From Dirofilaria immitis (lineage: Eukaryota > Nematoda > Chromadorea > Rhabditida > Onchocercidae), in contig JAKNDB010000065.1 of assembly GCA_024305405.1 (NCBI GenBank), positions 62,001-126,000 of the forward strand: 64,000 nt of DNA. The letters run 5' to 3'. The notes under the pieces were generated by a model. It searched no databases and was not told where the DNA came from. It worked only from the letters and a program-made list of their open reading frames with translations. Positions 49,001 through 60,619 of the stretch are shown in pieces (positions within the stretch are counted from its first letter, which is position 1; the number at the start of each line of letters is the position of its first letter). Made by a program: the position numbers and the translations under genes.

Positions 49001-51869
49001 CCTATTCATTTATAATTCGTTGAAGCGATCAATAATTTTTTTCTATTTGCAACATATATACTAAAATAATGCAAATTAGTGTTATTTAAGGTTACATTGC
49101 TTTATTCTCTAATGAATGAAATACAGCAGTTTTCCAGCTTCATGCTGATTTTTTAGAATAATAATTTATATGTATTCGTTTGAAACATCTATGTTTCACA
49201 CTGTTTTGAGGCTTTACTAAATACTTTATGTTTCCAACTACTATAATTATTATTTACGAAATTGTTTGTCTTCTTTTCTTCCCTTTTTGAAATTTTTGAT
49301 TTTAGAGGAATTTGGATCCAGAAGACAGCAACTGCATCCACAACAACAACAACAAAGACAACTGAATAAAAGGCCGACAACATTGGCCACAGGACAACAA
49401 GTTCGACAACCAGATTTTCAATCAAATAGTACACCAAAAACGGCAGAGTATTTTGGGGCTATAGATAAACACAAAGTTAGTAATTTAAACATTCAGTGAT
49501 CATTTTTATAATTATTAAATTTGTCTACCGTGTTATGAATTTTCATGGATCGAAAAATATTGCCAGAGTTTCGAAAAATATTGCCAGAGAAACAAAATTT
49601 TGGGAGTTGAGACAGTTTTTAAATTAATTTTTAAAGTTATTTTTATTTATTTATAACATTGTTGATTTTTGGAGATCAATCTTGTTATATGTAAATAGGA
49701 GCAATAGAGCAATATTGAAAAATAAAAATTTTGAATAAATCTCAACTCCCAAAATTTTGTTTTCTAAAATTAAATGATCCCATTATTATCCACTGTAAAC
49801 AGTTAGTTTTAAATTTCAATTTCTCAGGTTAAAAATTTCAGCTCTACCAGTTTCCACCTGAGGAACCACCAGTTGATTACAATGACACATCTTTTTCTGT
49901 TCAACCAAGATGTTCAACCGACTCCACTTATCCAATTACTTCAACGGCTAATTCTCCTACCCGTGTTACCTCTTCATTCTTTTGTAGTCCTGATAATTTG
50001 ATTCCATTAAAGCGAAATGAAGTCGTCCCTGGTGATTATGCATCTGGACTTTTTGAATCAGATTATAGTAGATCTAAATTCAGGTTTCTTTTTCCAAATC
50101 CATTTTCGAAATTTAACTTCTGAATCTAAAAATTATTGAATTTTACTCAATATTTATCCAAATTCTTTCATTCTAAATGGTAGTGATCATAACTGAATCA
50201 TGACTTTAATGATTTGTATTACTATTGCATATATTTAGGCTATTAGTTCATTTAGTGACGTTTATATTTTCATGTTTAATTTGTGAAATATATGTAAAAA
50301 CACTATTATTTCAAAAGAAAAATTTATTTTTTCAATATTTATGGTTTTTCCACATATTAATTTTTTCCATCAATAATACTTCTCTTTCTTTTATTTGCAG
50401 AAGTCAATCCGATGATGATGGCGAAATGTCCCACCGATTACTGCGACGTACACAACGCGGTAGCTTTTATGATAATGTACCATCATTCACACCAAATGCT
50501 TCAAGTTCTAATGAATTTTCACAAATAAAATCGACTAATGATCAAAGGCGTATCAATGGTGACTTGAGGGCTCATCCTGCGAGTAGCTCACTGGATAGAC
50601 AGTATAAGTACAGTGCTAACAATCCAGTATTGCAGGAAAGTAATCGAGAATGTAGAATAACTGAGGTAAGATTGCACTAACGTATTGTGATACCGTAATA
50701 TTTAACAATATAATCGTAATTCTCCATCTTTTTATTATCGAGTCGAGAATTTCTCATAGTTGATATTAAAGCGAAATCGATAGGAATAGCCTGATTAAAG
50801 CATTCATTAACGTATTACTAGCTTTTTGTGGATGTTCATTGGCGTAAATATTTCGAAAAAGTGAAATTAAATTAGTTTTGATGAAACCGTTACAGTGCTT
50901 TTTGATATTTAATGTATTTAAGGTTTGACACGGAAGAAGTGAACTGAAATTGATGTATCTATTTCCAGAATTTTTTTTGTAGACTGAAACACGAGTAGTT
51001 CAGTTGCCGAATAATGTAACTTGTGTAAAAGTTGGCGACACTATAAATAGCATATCGTCACCACTACAGCAGCGGCAGTATTATAATGTTCCAGTGAGGT
51101 ATATCATTATTTAAATTTACTTTAAAATTATGTGAAATTACATTTTCAAAAATAGTAAAGTTGAAACAGTAGACGAATTATTAATGATCGAACAAATAAA
51201 AAATATTATTCCAATATAAACGATTAGCATATTTGTGCTAGCAAACCATTTGCAAAAGTGAAATTATTCGAAACAATAAAAATTCATTGTTAGTAAATAG
51301 GATGCATCATAATTTTAATTGTGATATTGCGTCGTTTGTTCTGATATTATCAGGATAGGAAAATGAACGAGAAGGAAAAGCGAAATAAGTATAATATGAT
51401 CAATAAGCAAAATTTGGGGAATAATGATAGATATTTTTTCGATCGTCAGCTAGATTTAATTGTAAAAAAATTCACAAAAATGTATTCAGTTTTCATGTCA
51501 AGGATAAAATTGTGCAAAAGTTTTACTGACATTGACGGAGAAATAATTTATTTATTTTTTGTTCTATTTATTAACGAAATAAATTTTAATTTTAGAAAAG
51601 AAATTTATAATACCCGGGTAGCTGCCGATACTGATGACTATGTTAATCGGGATAGGAGTAACACGGATTTACAACCTCATCGTCATCATTATTCATCTAA
51701 CACGACGAGTCGTTATTCGCGATACGAGCAACCACATTTTCCGGTGAAATCTAACCAGTTGGAATCACCTGTTCACTATGAACGTAATACCGCTAATGAT
51801 AGGCAATTAGAACGACATCCTTCACGTTTTCGACCTGATCAGTATCAATACTATAATGACAAAGATTAA
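41822..51869 (+). CDS. TBC-domain Rab GTPase-activating protein, USP6NL/RN-tre type
   Basis: Coding exons: 41822-41909 (frame open back to acceptor 41786), 45078-45181, 45569-45648, 45813-45988, 46494-46666, 46789-46958, 47116-47210, 47433-47595, 47907-48031, 48215-48362, 48557-48981, 49306-49475, 49842-50083, 50401-50665, 50983-51098, 51596-51869 (TAA); about 938 residues. All junctions are GT/AG with matching phase. The acidic N terminus leads to RYGFMH and, at about residues 140-390, the TBC domain: [10 protein letters not shown], the arginine-finger IDLDINR, the glutamine-finger GYCQGM, then [20 protein letters not shown] and [18 protein letters not shown]. Both catalytic fingers are present, so GAP activity toward a Rab (RN-tre family: Rab5/Rab43, endocytic traffic) is expected. 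The C-terminal ~500 residues are Ser/Pro/Gln-rich and disordered. Three 1-base deficits break the frame: A-runs at 45851-45857 and near 45945, and a T-run at 48725-48727. Confidence 0.85.
41910..45077 (+). other. large first intron of the TBC gene
   Basis: 3168 nt, far longer than the others. It holds a direct repeat of about 80 bp (41957-42035 and 42194-42272), an AT/GGAGGA-rich short tandem array between them (42020-42130), and a pure (TA)n of about 50 bp at 42969-43019. No internal gene. Confidence 0.6.
49590..49762. repeat. short inverted-repeat (MITE-like) hairpin in a TBC intron
   Basis: Perfect 22-bp arms (AAACAAAATTTTGGGAGTTG.. at 49590-49611 and its complement at 49741-49762) enclose 129 bp of AT-rich DNA. 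Just before the left arm a 21-bp unit (AATATTGCCAGAG core) is tandemly repeated. No target duplication could be fixed. Confidence 0.7.
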
Positions 51870-53299
51870 TTTATTTTTCTTTTTCTGCTGGATAAATCGA
51901 TCATGGTAAATATTTAAAGCTGTTTCTTTTATAAATGAAATCGCTGATCGTATGATCTGTTTTGCTCTATATTTTAAGATTTTTTTTCCGAGAATCAAAG
52001 TGTGTAAAAATTTTGCTCGTCAAAAGATCAATTATGATATAAGTCGCTTCTTTTGGTCTGTCATTTTTCCCATAATATTATGTATTTATATTTGCTTATG
52101 TTTTAATTCACTTGAACTGCTTTCATTTTTTTAGCACTTCTTATTAATTTAGTGTTAGTAATTTGTCATTTGATATATTCTTAAAATTTTGTCTTCATTT
52201 TGTGGTCTAAAAAGCTAGTTACATTTTATGGAAAAGTTTAGAATGGTGGTAGGACTTTCAAATTTTGTGTACAAATGCGTTAGTTTAATTTTAGTTAGGT
52301 AATTTCTAAATTCATAACAAAGCAGAAGGTGGCGTCAATACATTACACCTTTTTCTTTTTATTGCAGTTATCATTCTTCTTTCTTTTTGCCACTATCACT
52401 TCATGCTATAAAAATAGTTTTTTAAGAAACATCAAAATAAATACACTCTTTTACATGATAATAATATCTTAATTGAAACTTTAATTCTCTCTAGTGTTTT
52501 TTTCAAAATTCATCGAAGTCATTGTTAGTTTAGTCAGGCTAACTTTCACTTTCTCATTTATCTGATATTATCTTACAAATTTCGATTGTGGCCATCATTT
52601 TGAACTGTGTTTTTTTGTTCAATTTAATATGCTTATATTTTTTACCATAATTCAATTTAGTATATCGCGTATTGTTAGTACGGTTTATATATTAATCAAG
52701 GCATTTGTGGTTGTTCTGAAAAAGTGCCAAAAGCAAGTATTTTAGTCTTTATTTTTAGCCTGTCAATTTTATATAATTGTTGGTAATTGAGATATAGACG
52801 GGCTCTGTCTTTATCATTTTTTAGTTTTTGCCAAATTTTCAATCATAAATTCTGTGAAATTTTCATATATTATAAATATATATTATGATGCAGTAAAACA
52901 GAGAAGTACTGCACTTTCGTAATTCAACTAATTTTTGACAATATGATCACAACAAAAAGCGAATTGAATATTATTCCTAATATTGATTAGCTAATCAAAT
53001 AAATGATATAAATATTATCATTTCTTCATTATCCAATGTTAATGGATTACTGGAAATGCTCTGAACTAATAAAATGAACATATTATATAAAAAAATCAAT
53101 TCGGAAACTGGACATCAATCCTGTTACAATCTTTCCTATTATGCTACAATAAATGATTAATATATTTTAAGTGTAAAAATTTTCAACTTTTTACATAACA
53201 AATAGGAATGTATTGATTAAAATTCACATATTCATTTAATATAGTCAGAAAGATGAATTTAATAAAAAAATATAAATATTAATCAATACGAAATATATC
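51870..53299. other. 3' flank of the TBC gene, no gene
   Basis: Probably begins with the TBC 3' UTR. ORF 51952-52134 is not supported. The rest is AT-rich. Confidence 0.4.
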
Positions 53300-53304
53300 A
53301 TAGT

Positions 53305-53746
53305 TGTCGGGAAACCGAGAAGAAATTAATTCAAATTTATAAAATTCCTTAAAATATATTTTTGTAACAAATAAGTCATTGACGACTTCCTGTTTCTCAC
53401 ACTAATCAAAACATTTATCTAAATGTTTCTTAGTCATCATTCACCCAATATCCTTTCCCACCTTATTCATCATTCTTCCCTCTTAAAACATCTATTTTAT
53501 CCATTTACAGATCTTTCCAATCCAAATTTCTTCTCATCACGCCCCTTTTATCACCCTATATAATCACAATCACAGGGACAGATGGGGCTTGCTTTTCTAT
53601 TTCAAAATCATCACTTGTTGGTTGTTCCAAATACTTCTCAAATTCAACCGTGTTGTAACGCATTTCGCCTAATACCAAATTATTTCTAATAAACAAAATT
53701 TCAAATTCTTCTGTGTTTGTCAACCGCAAGGAAAATTTTCACAACA
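53305..53746 (+). mobile_element. solo LTR, BEL family 1
   Basis: 442 bp from TGTCGGGAAACCGAG to ACAACA, flanked by perfect 5-bp duplications ATAGT (53300-53304, 53747-53751). It is collinear with the LTRs of the element at 7262 over most of its length (shared CATCACGCCCCTTTTATCAC and the CTATATAATCAC promoter block) but has about 100 bp of different sequence before its 3' end. It is more diverged than the two LTRs at 7-14 kb are from each other, so it is older. Confidence 0.9.
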
Positions 53747-53751
53747 ATAGT

Positions 53752-55139
53752 CGTATATTATTTAACATGAAATAATATTTCATATACTTATCAAATAGTT
53801 ATTTCGATTATGTTGAATTTAGAATTTAATTATAAAATTTGGAACGCAAAGAGGAAAATAAATTTATGAATTATTTCTTTTTTAAAAAGCAAATTTCATC
53901 AAATTAACATGCATTAATTGTAAATAATAGTAAAAATTCGTTTATTTACCTTTTTCGAAATGTTTTTTTGATGAAGAAAATAAATAAAAAGATATCGTAG
54001 GACCAAAAAAATTAGCCAAAAAGCGGAACAAGAAAATAGTTTTTAATTTTTTTTTTTAAATTGAATTCAATAATATACAAATATGGATTTTATTGGTTTT
54101 ATTAATTAGATATAAATTCCATTTCCATTATAGTTGTAAAATTTCAAAGTAAAAATAAAATAAGTGAATTCTTTTTATTCATTTTGCTTTAGTTTGGAAT
54201 TATATTGAAAATTTAGTTTAAATTTCATGTTAATATTTAAATTTCTCATATATAATTTAATTATTCATCAGCAGTTAACAAATAACACGAGCAAATAATT
54301 TGATAAAACTAAAATTAGGTTAGATAAAATGATACCATTTATAATGAATGACAATTTAAGTAGATCTGAAATCATATTATTTATGACATTTGGATCAGCA
54401 ATGTATTTGATATTAGACTATCTGATTCACCTGAATTTTTGATGTTTGCCTTTTCCAAGTGAAATTATACTCAAATTATACAGTGAAATGATAAAATATT
54501 TATTCAAAACTTAGTTGGGAAAAGAAATCAAATTCCAAATATTTAAGTTCACATAAGTTCAATTTAGATATTTCAAGATTTAGATTTTCTATATTTCTCA
54601 AAAATATATAAATCTAGAATTGAATAAAATTAAAAGTTTACAATAATATATGTTGATATGAACTGAATTTAATCTAATGAATTAACCCATTAATTAATCA
54701 ATGATTCTCGATTAAAATTAAACAATTTTTTCCACGTTGCATTTTAGACCAAACATTTAGCATTCGTGTCGTATATTCTTTTTTTTACTATTTTCATATT
54801 AAACATTTTCATTTAATTACAGGAAAGAATTATTTATTTAATAATATATGATAATGTATTGATTCTCATAAATAGCTACAAAAAATTTAATAATTTCAAG
54901 TATTTACCTTTAGCAAAGCTTTATATCTTATTAATGCCGAGAAATGATAAATTGCATCATTTTTCGTATAAAATTCAAAAACGACAACTTTGATTAATTA
55001 ATTTTTCGGTGCTTATCTCAATAATATATTTTAATTAAAACAAATTATCAAGTGAGATACAAATATTATATGGGATGATATGACTTTCCGATAAGTGTTA
55101 TTAGAATAAGATTGATAATGAGAATCTGAAAAGTCCGGA
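53752..55139. other. AT-rich sequence, possible hyccin intron
   Basis: A minus-strand open stretch of about 27 codons at 54922-55000 ending at a GTAAATAC donor looks coding but has no phase-compatible partner. Otherwise nothing was recognised. Confidence 0.3.
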
Positions 55140-55145
55140 ACCTAC

Positions 55146-55224
55146 TGTTCTCCATAAACAGTCAGGTCGATATGTCAATTTGTCATATACGCTACCGATA
55201 TGATCATGCTCTTCATCATATCGG
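55146..55224 (-). CDS. candidate third exon of the hyccin-like gene
   Basis: 79 nt between TTTATTCAG and GTAGGT, open in one frame (YDEEHDHIGSVYDKLTYRPD). Its incoming phase (1 nt completing a codon) fits the 2-nt overhang of the exon ending at 58444, and it leaves in phase 0. A link to the conserved PSVYH region of hyccin is suggested by SVYD but is weak. If right, the intron is 3.2 kb and contains the BEL fragment. Confidence 0.35.
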
Positions 55225-55788
55225 CTGAATAAAATATTGAATTAATTAAGCTCATAAATCAGCCAAAATCACAAATCAATTAATTTATTGGGAAAAATAT
55301 TCTTTTCTTAATATTTCATATTACAAGCCAAATTCGGATTTTCGAACATTCCCGATGGAGAGAGGTTACGAATATTTTAAAGGAACAACAACAGGTATGT
55401 AACGAAAAGTAGTCTGATTGTTAGAAAAGTTTCGATCCTCCAATTTACATGAGAGAGTTTATTTTCATCGGAATGTTTCCTCTTGGTTTAAGAAGCAGGA
55501 AGAGGATCGAAACTTTAATTTGAAAAGAATTAACACAATTAATATTGCCAAAACAATTATAACGTTGCATTCCAATATCAACTATATAATAATGTTCTGC
55601 TTTTATGTCGGCTGTTATTTCTTTGAAATTCGATCATATGCTGTGCAGAAAGCGCTGTCAGATCATTTTCATTATGTTGTCTTTAGCCAAGCAAGTTATT
55701 TAACATACCTACACATCTTCTCTGAGTCGGATCTGGTAACAATTTTAGTGCACTGGTAAGAATCATCACTAAGTCCGTGTTCTATTCC

Positions 55789-56287
55789 TGTCGCGAATTT
55801 TCTCGAAACTAATTTTTAATTATAAATATTTCTAATCTTTATTTTTCTATGAATCATTCATTGCTTATAAAACGTAAGCCATTCTCATGGCGCCGTTTCC
55901 TGCGGATGTTCTCATGCCATATGAATCATTGCTTATAAAATGTAAACAATTCTCATGGCGCCGTTTCCGGCGGATGTTCTCATTCCATAAAAGATTGTCT
56001 TATGTCTAAATATATCCATCCTTGTAAATCTCCTCCTTACAAAATCTTCTATATAAAGGACCATGACTTTGTATCGGATCAGTTTTTTTTATTTTTTTGG
56101 TGTTTACATAGTTGCCTACAGTTTTACCAAGGTCAACGTTCCTGTTTTCTTTAAAATAAATTGTTATTACATTTTTCTTGTGCTACAACCTTACAAATCC
56201 CGAATTCGTCCATAAAGGACCTTTCTCCACCAAATACAACTTCCACCAAATTCAAACTCAGTTCAGTCTAATCAAAAAATAACAACA
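55789..56287 (+). repeat. 5' LTR, BEL family 2
   Basis: 499 bp from TGTCGCGAATTTTCTCGA to AACAACA, homologous to the solo LTR at 4005-4431. It contains a tandem duplication of about 70 bp around the GGCGCCGTTTCC block (55860-55990) that the solo copy lacks, and a TATATAAAGG box near 56050. Confidence 0.85.
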
Positions 56288-56315
56288 AAAATAAAATTGG
56301 TGCAACGAGCCGGGA

Positions 56316-57965
56316 ATGTCAGCTGTAATAGTTAAAGCTGTTCAACCGGTGAAAGAAAAGGTGTTAAGCTTTCTGGAAGAAATCAAAAAATGGATTTGGA
56401 GAAAATGGATCCAATGATGACTGTAGAAGAAATCCAAGAGCAACATGAAACAAGAAAACGAATCATCGAGGAGAAAATGATGCGCCTTGAATCATATCCG
56501 GAATCTCTCGAAATGACCAACAAAGAGTGGAAGCAGTATATTCAACAAATTTCCTCCCCGCAAAAAGGCGAGAGGAAGACGAAAAATACGCACAAATGGT
56601 GGACGATGAAACAGGTATTTCAAGATTAATTAGTGATAGTAAAGATGTAATAATTACTCTTAAAATGTTTGAAAAAGATTCGAGTTAATAGTCCAAGGCT
56701 TAGAAAAAGCACTAAAAAGGAGTACTGACTCAACAGAACGAAACGATACAATCAGCAAATCACACAACAGTGAATTTGCCCCAGTTACCGTTACCAATAT
56801 TTGACGGTAACCCAAAGTTATGGAGAGAATTTTGGAGTAGATTTGATGCTGCAATACATCTCCAAAATATCCCAGATATCCAAAGATTAAATTATCTCAT
56901 TGCTTGTTTGAAAGGTAATGCCTTACAAGCTGTAAAGGGATATGATATAACTCCAGAAAATTACAATGTTATCAGAACGGTTCTTGTCGAAAAATTTGGT
57001 CAGTTATATACAATCAAGAGGTCACTCTATAATGAACTGTACTCGACCAAAAAGAATGATCGGGAATGGAGAGTGACAGTTGAAAATATCGAAAGAATAC
57101 TGCGACAGCTGGAAGCCATGGGCGAGAACCTGGAACAATCAAGTATTGAAATAATAATTGAAAGCAGACTGCCAGCATGGATTCTGGAAAAGATTTATCA
57201 ACAAAAAACAGGAATCATGGTCAGCGAATAAACTGAGACAACTTCTCGGAAAACTCGTACTCAGAAATGAAGAAGTAATGAGGATCCAATCCCTGAATAC
57301 GACAAAAAATCAAGAACCAGTAAAGAGTAAGTCAAAACCATTTTCACGATTTATCCCTAATGAAACCTCAGCATTAACGGTGTCAATTCCCAAATCAAAG
57401 GCAAAGGGATTAAAACAAAAAGACCCTGCACATTTTGTAATAAAGATCATTGGGATAATGAGTGTCAGGTTTACTCAACAGTAAAACAAAGAACGGAACG
57501 TTTGAAGGAATTAAAGGTCTGTTTGAACTGTTTTGATAATAGTCACAAGACGACGGATTGTAAAAGCAGAAAACGTTCCTGCTTTTACTGCAAAGGCCCT
57601 CACAACACAGCACTATGCGAAAAGAAGTATCGAGGGCACGATGAACCAAATAAAGAAGAAGCCAAGTCCGTGAACGTCAATATTACAAACAAAAACCAAA
57701 TGGATCAAACGGAAATAGAAGTTTTACTTCTATGCAGAAAGGTCAATGTTATCAATCCAGTTAATCAGGAGATTCAAAGCGGAGCTATAGTACTCTTTGA
57801 TACTGGTGCGCAAACATCGTTTGTCTCAAAAAATTGGCGCAAAAATTGAAATTAGAGGTTGGTGAAAGTGGAGTCATAAGGACTGCCTCATTCAGCAACA
57901 AATACCCAACTTCATCTCCGTACTATACAACGGTTACTGGAGTAAAACCACTGACTTCAGTAATC
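56316..57965 (+). pseudogene. gag-protease region of BEL copy 2
   Basis: Starts ATG-TCA-GCT after the primer site. The first frame closes after about 33 codons, and gag resumes in other frames. The DUF1759 core is intact over 56770-57231 (LPIFDGNPKLWREFW, then LKGNALQAVKGYDITPENY). Zinc knuckles are readable (CLNCFDNSHKTTDC, CFYCKGPHNTALC). The protease keeps the canonical LFDTGAQTSF, unlike copy 1. Several frameshifts; not functional. Confidence 0.8.
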
Positions 57966-58440
57966 TAGTATGAATATTATTTACTCATTCAGTACATAAT
58001 GATTCAACATAAAGAAAGAGTCAGCAAATCTTGTCCGTCATAATTCATATTTTATCAGCGATATAATTCATGAACATTAATTTTCTACCATTATTTTCAC
58101 ACATCAGAGACTATCAAAGGGATGAGCAAAATTCAATTTAACTCAAATTCGAACTAGTCGTAAATTTAGACGATCACTTTAACCTAGACTAAAGAACCAA
58201 ATTAAGACTGTAAATGATATGCGCGATTTCAAATTTTAATCTAATTCTGTCCGAAGTCAATTTTATATAGAACAAGCCGTAATATATAAAAAAATCTTCG
58301 ATGCTAGGCATCCAATTATTAGTAAAATTGGCTCAAACATAATCACGTCTGATGAATGTACTACTAAAGATTTGTTATCAAGTCATATCGAAATATATGT
58401 TTGACCAAATAAAATGCTTCAACAGATTAAAATTTTTTCC
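57966..58440. other. intronic AT-rich sequence
   Basis: Between the BEL truncation point and hyccin exon 2. No exon with compatible phase was found on the minus strand. Confidence 0.35.
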
Positions 58441-58443
58441 TAC

Positions 58444-59295
58444 TTTCTTTGTTGCTGCTTTGGAAAAACACCACCGGCAAGTATTTCTTCATTGTACATA
58501 GCAAGGAAGAATGTTTCAAACATGGAAACTGATTTCTTTTGACGTTTAGCTAATGCCAAAAGATAGATATGAATTAACGACGGAATACATTGCAACACAA
58601 AATAACGTAATGTACCTGAAACTAATTATCTAAGAAAATTTTAAATGTTATCTCATTTTCACGAGCCATTCTATTGTATATATAGAAGAATCAACTCTTA
58701 TATGAAAAAATGATAGTATGTAAAAATAAAAACCATTCCAGAAAAGCATGCTCCCCAATTTAATGAAGCAAATTGTTTAGTATGATAATCCGAGAAATGA
58801 TAAATTTTCAATTTCATTTAATTCGAAAATTCCATTCCGAAATTCAGCAACATAAGAAATGATTGATATATGATTATTCATAAGAATCATATTATCATTA
58901 TTGCTCTTATGTTGATTTACAGCTATCTTGCAAGTATCCTGTGCTATATTTAAATTTAAAATGATATCTAAGAAGTTGAAATATACAATTTTTCATAAAA
59001 CAGCAATCAATAACGCTAATCCAATGCTTTCCAAGCCCTATTAATTAGTTAAAAATTATAAATAAAAGTAACCTCCACGATAATAACATGCAAGAAGCTG
59101 TGCTACAACCGGTTGTACCAGATCAACATCAGTATAGTTACAATTTAGATAATTGATTAAATAATGCGTTTTGTAGGTTTCTTGAGTTAGTTGCGTTCGT
59201 TCATAATCAACATTTTTCACTGTTCGTTTCTCTGCATCACTTTTCCATTGTTCGTTCAAATCAGTGAGCCAATCTTGTAACTGCTCACTATTCAT
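58444..59295 (-). CDS. hyccin/FAM126 homologue, 5' exons (partial)
   Basis: Exon 1 59295-59073 and exon 2 58615-58444 join in phase 1 (GGAG/GTTACT donor, GTTTCAG acceptor), giving about 131 residues. Exon 1 begins MNSEQLQDWLTDLNEQWK and ends VAQLLACYYRG. Exon 2 continues TLRYFVLQCIPSLIHIYLLA and MFETFFLAMYNEEIL. Order and spacing match the N terminus of hyccin (EEWLSEF, PVCHQLFEFYRSG, LQFLPELIWCYL, IEALLLGVYNLEI in the human protein). Hyccin scaffolds the EFR3-TTC7-FAM126 complex that holds PI 4-kinase alpha at the plasma membrane to make PI4P. An acceptor (TATTTTTCAG) a few bases before the ATG shows an upstream 5' UTR exon or trans-splice site. The conserved middle and C-terminal parts are not identified here, so the gene either has long introns or is truncated by the BEL insertion. 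Confidence 0.7.
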
Positions 59296-59299
59296 TACA

Positions 59300-60270
59300 A
59301 CTGAAAAATACCAGGATCAAAATATTGATTCAATGATTACTACCATCAATAAACATCGACAACAAGTTGCAAAGAATAATTATATTATTCTAATAACAAT
59401 TCTGACGCACTTATGTAATCCCAGTACATAAGAATAAATAGCAAAAAATTTCGAATTCTGTCAAATTCTCAATATCGATGAAGTCATAACATTCAAAAAT
59501 ATTTAAAACATAATTGCTAAGATTTTTAAAATTATCAAATCCAAAATATAAAATACCCATAGATCTACTAAGTTTTGATCAATCCAATCAATTGTATATA
59601 AAACAGTTATTCATTTGTTTTCAATTAAATAAATTGCTTTTCATCTTCGACCGGCTAAATAACATCACATAAAAACCAAAGCATTTCATCATATTCTTTA
59701 CGCATGAACTTTATTTTTACGTCCCTTCTTCGTACAATAAAAGAGTGACGGTCCAACAGCATCCAAGGCCAAGCTACATCAACTAAGAGAAACTAAGAAC
59801 TTTCGATCAAAAATTCCAAAAGCTCCATCCTCTTTCCAGTTAAATGCAAAAATGCAGTATAATTAACGCGGCCACAATGTAACGCAATAAAATTCCCATA
59901 AATTGGAATAATTTGGGAAATAAGCTACGTAAGGAATTTAATTAATTGACGTAAACTAAGTACGAAAATGCTCTTCGATTTCAAAATTTACACTCTGTTC
60001 AATCCAATGATATTTCAAAAAGATTAGAAAAGTGATTTGAATTAGATTGAAGTAATGATAAGATGATTTATCACAATTCATTGATAGTGTTAACAAATGA
60101 ATTTGATAAAAACACGGACATTTTAGATACCTCCTAATATTTTTATACGAACAACTAGTGAAGGAATTAATTTGTGAACATTTTATTTGACATTATCACA
60201 ATTATTTCATACTTATATTCATTGTTCTTCTTCATTCATTCATTATTGCTTATATTTATGTCAAATAAAA
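59300..60270. other. promoter-side flank of the hyccin gene
   Basis: AT-rich. No further exon or RNA gene recognised. Confidence 0.4.
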
Positions 60271-60279
60271 AATATGATC

Positions 60280-60570
60280 ACTGAATCCCCTATCGCATAT
60301 ATAACACTCAAATGGTTTCTTACCTGTATATATTCGTCAATGTCTATTGAGATTGTTGTTATCATTGAATCCGTTACCGCATATATCGCAGTCATGCGGT
60401 TTCTCGTCTGTATGTATCCGTCGATGTACTTTCAAATAGTTGGTATGACTAAATCCTTTACTGCGTATACTGCATTTGAATGGTTTCGCATCTGTATGTT
60501 TTCGATAATGTTCTTTCGGAATGGTGATTTTACAAAACTTTCTGTTGTGTGCATCACACCTGAACTGTTC
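60280..60570 (-). pseudogene. C2H2 zinc-finger array, decayed
   Basis: The minus strand reads as 3-4 Kruppel-type fingers with recognisable linkers (HTDAKPF, HTDEKPH, YTGKKPF). The third finger is near-complete (CDICGNGF, then LNRH), but its second His codon is followed by a TGA. The second finger has lost a Cys (CSIRSKGF). The plus-strand ORF across the region is its shadow. A transcription-factor gene remnant carried with or next to repeat R2. Confidence 0.7.
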
Positions 60571-60619
60571 TGGTTTTGTTTCCTATTATGTTTACTTAAA
60601 TCCAATTGATTATTTATTC

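Larger units (their letters stand above)
55789..57965 (+). mobile_element. BEL/Pao copy 2, truncated after protease
   Basis: 5' LTR, primer-binding site (56298-56315), gag and zinc knuckles, protease, then loss of homology near 57965. No RT, integrase or 3' LTR is present, and no right-hand target duplication can be assigned. Antisense to the hyccin-like gene. Confidence 0.8.

Noticed and set aside
55418..55759. 113-codon ORF, plus strand
   Set aside because: No homology, splice context or coding bias; it ends just before a BEL LTR.
60187..60609. 140-codon plus-strand ORF
   Set aside because: It is the antisense shadow of the zinc-finger remnant on the minus strand.
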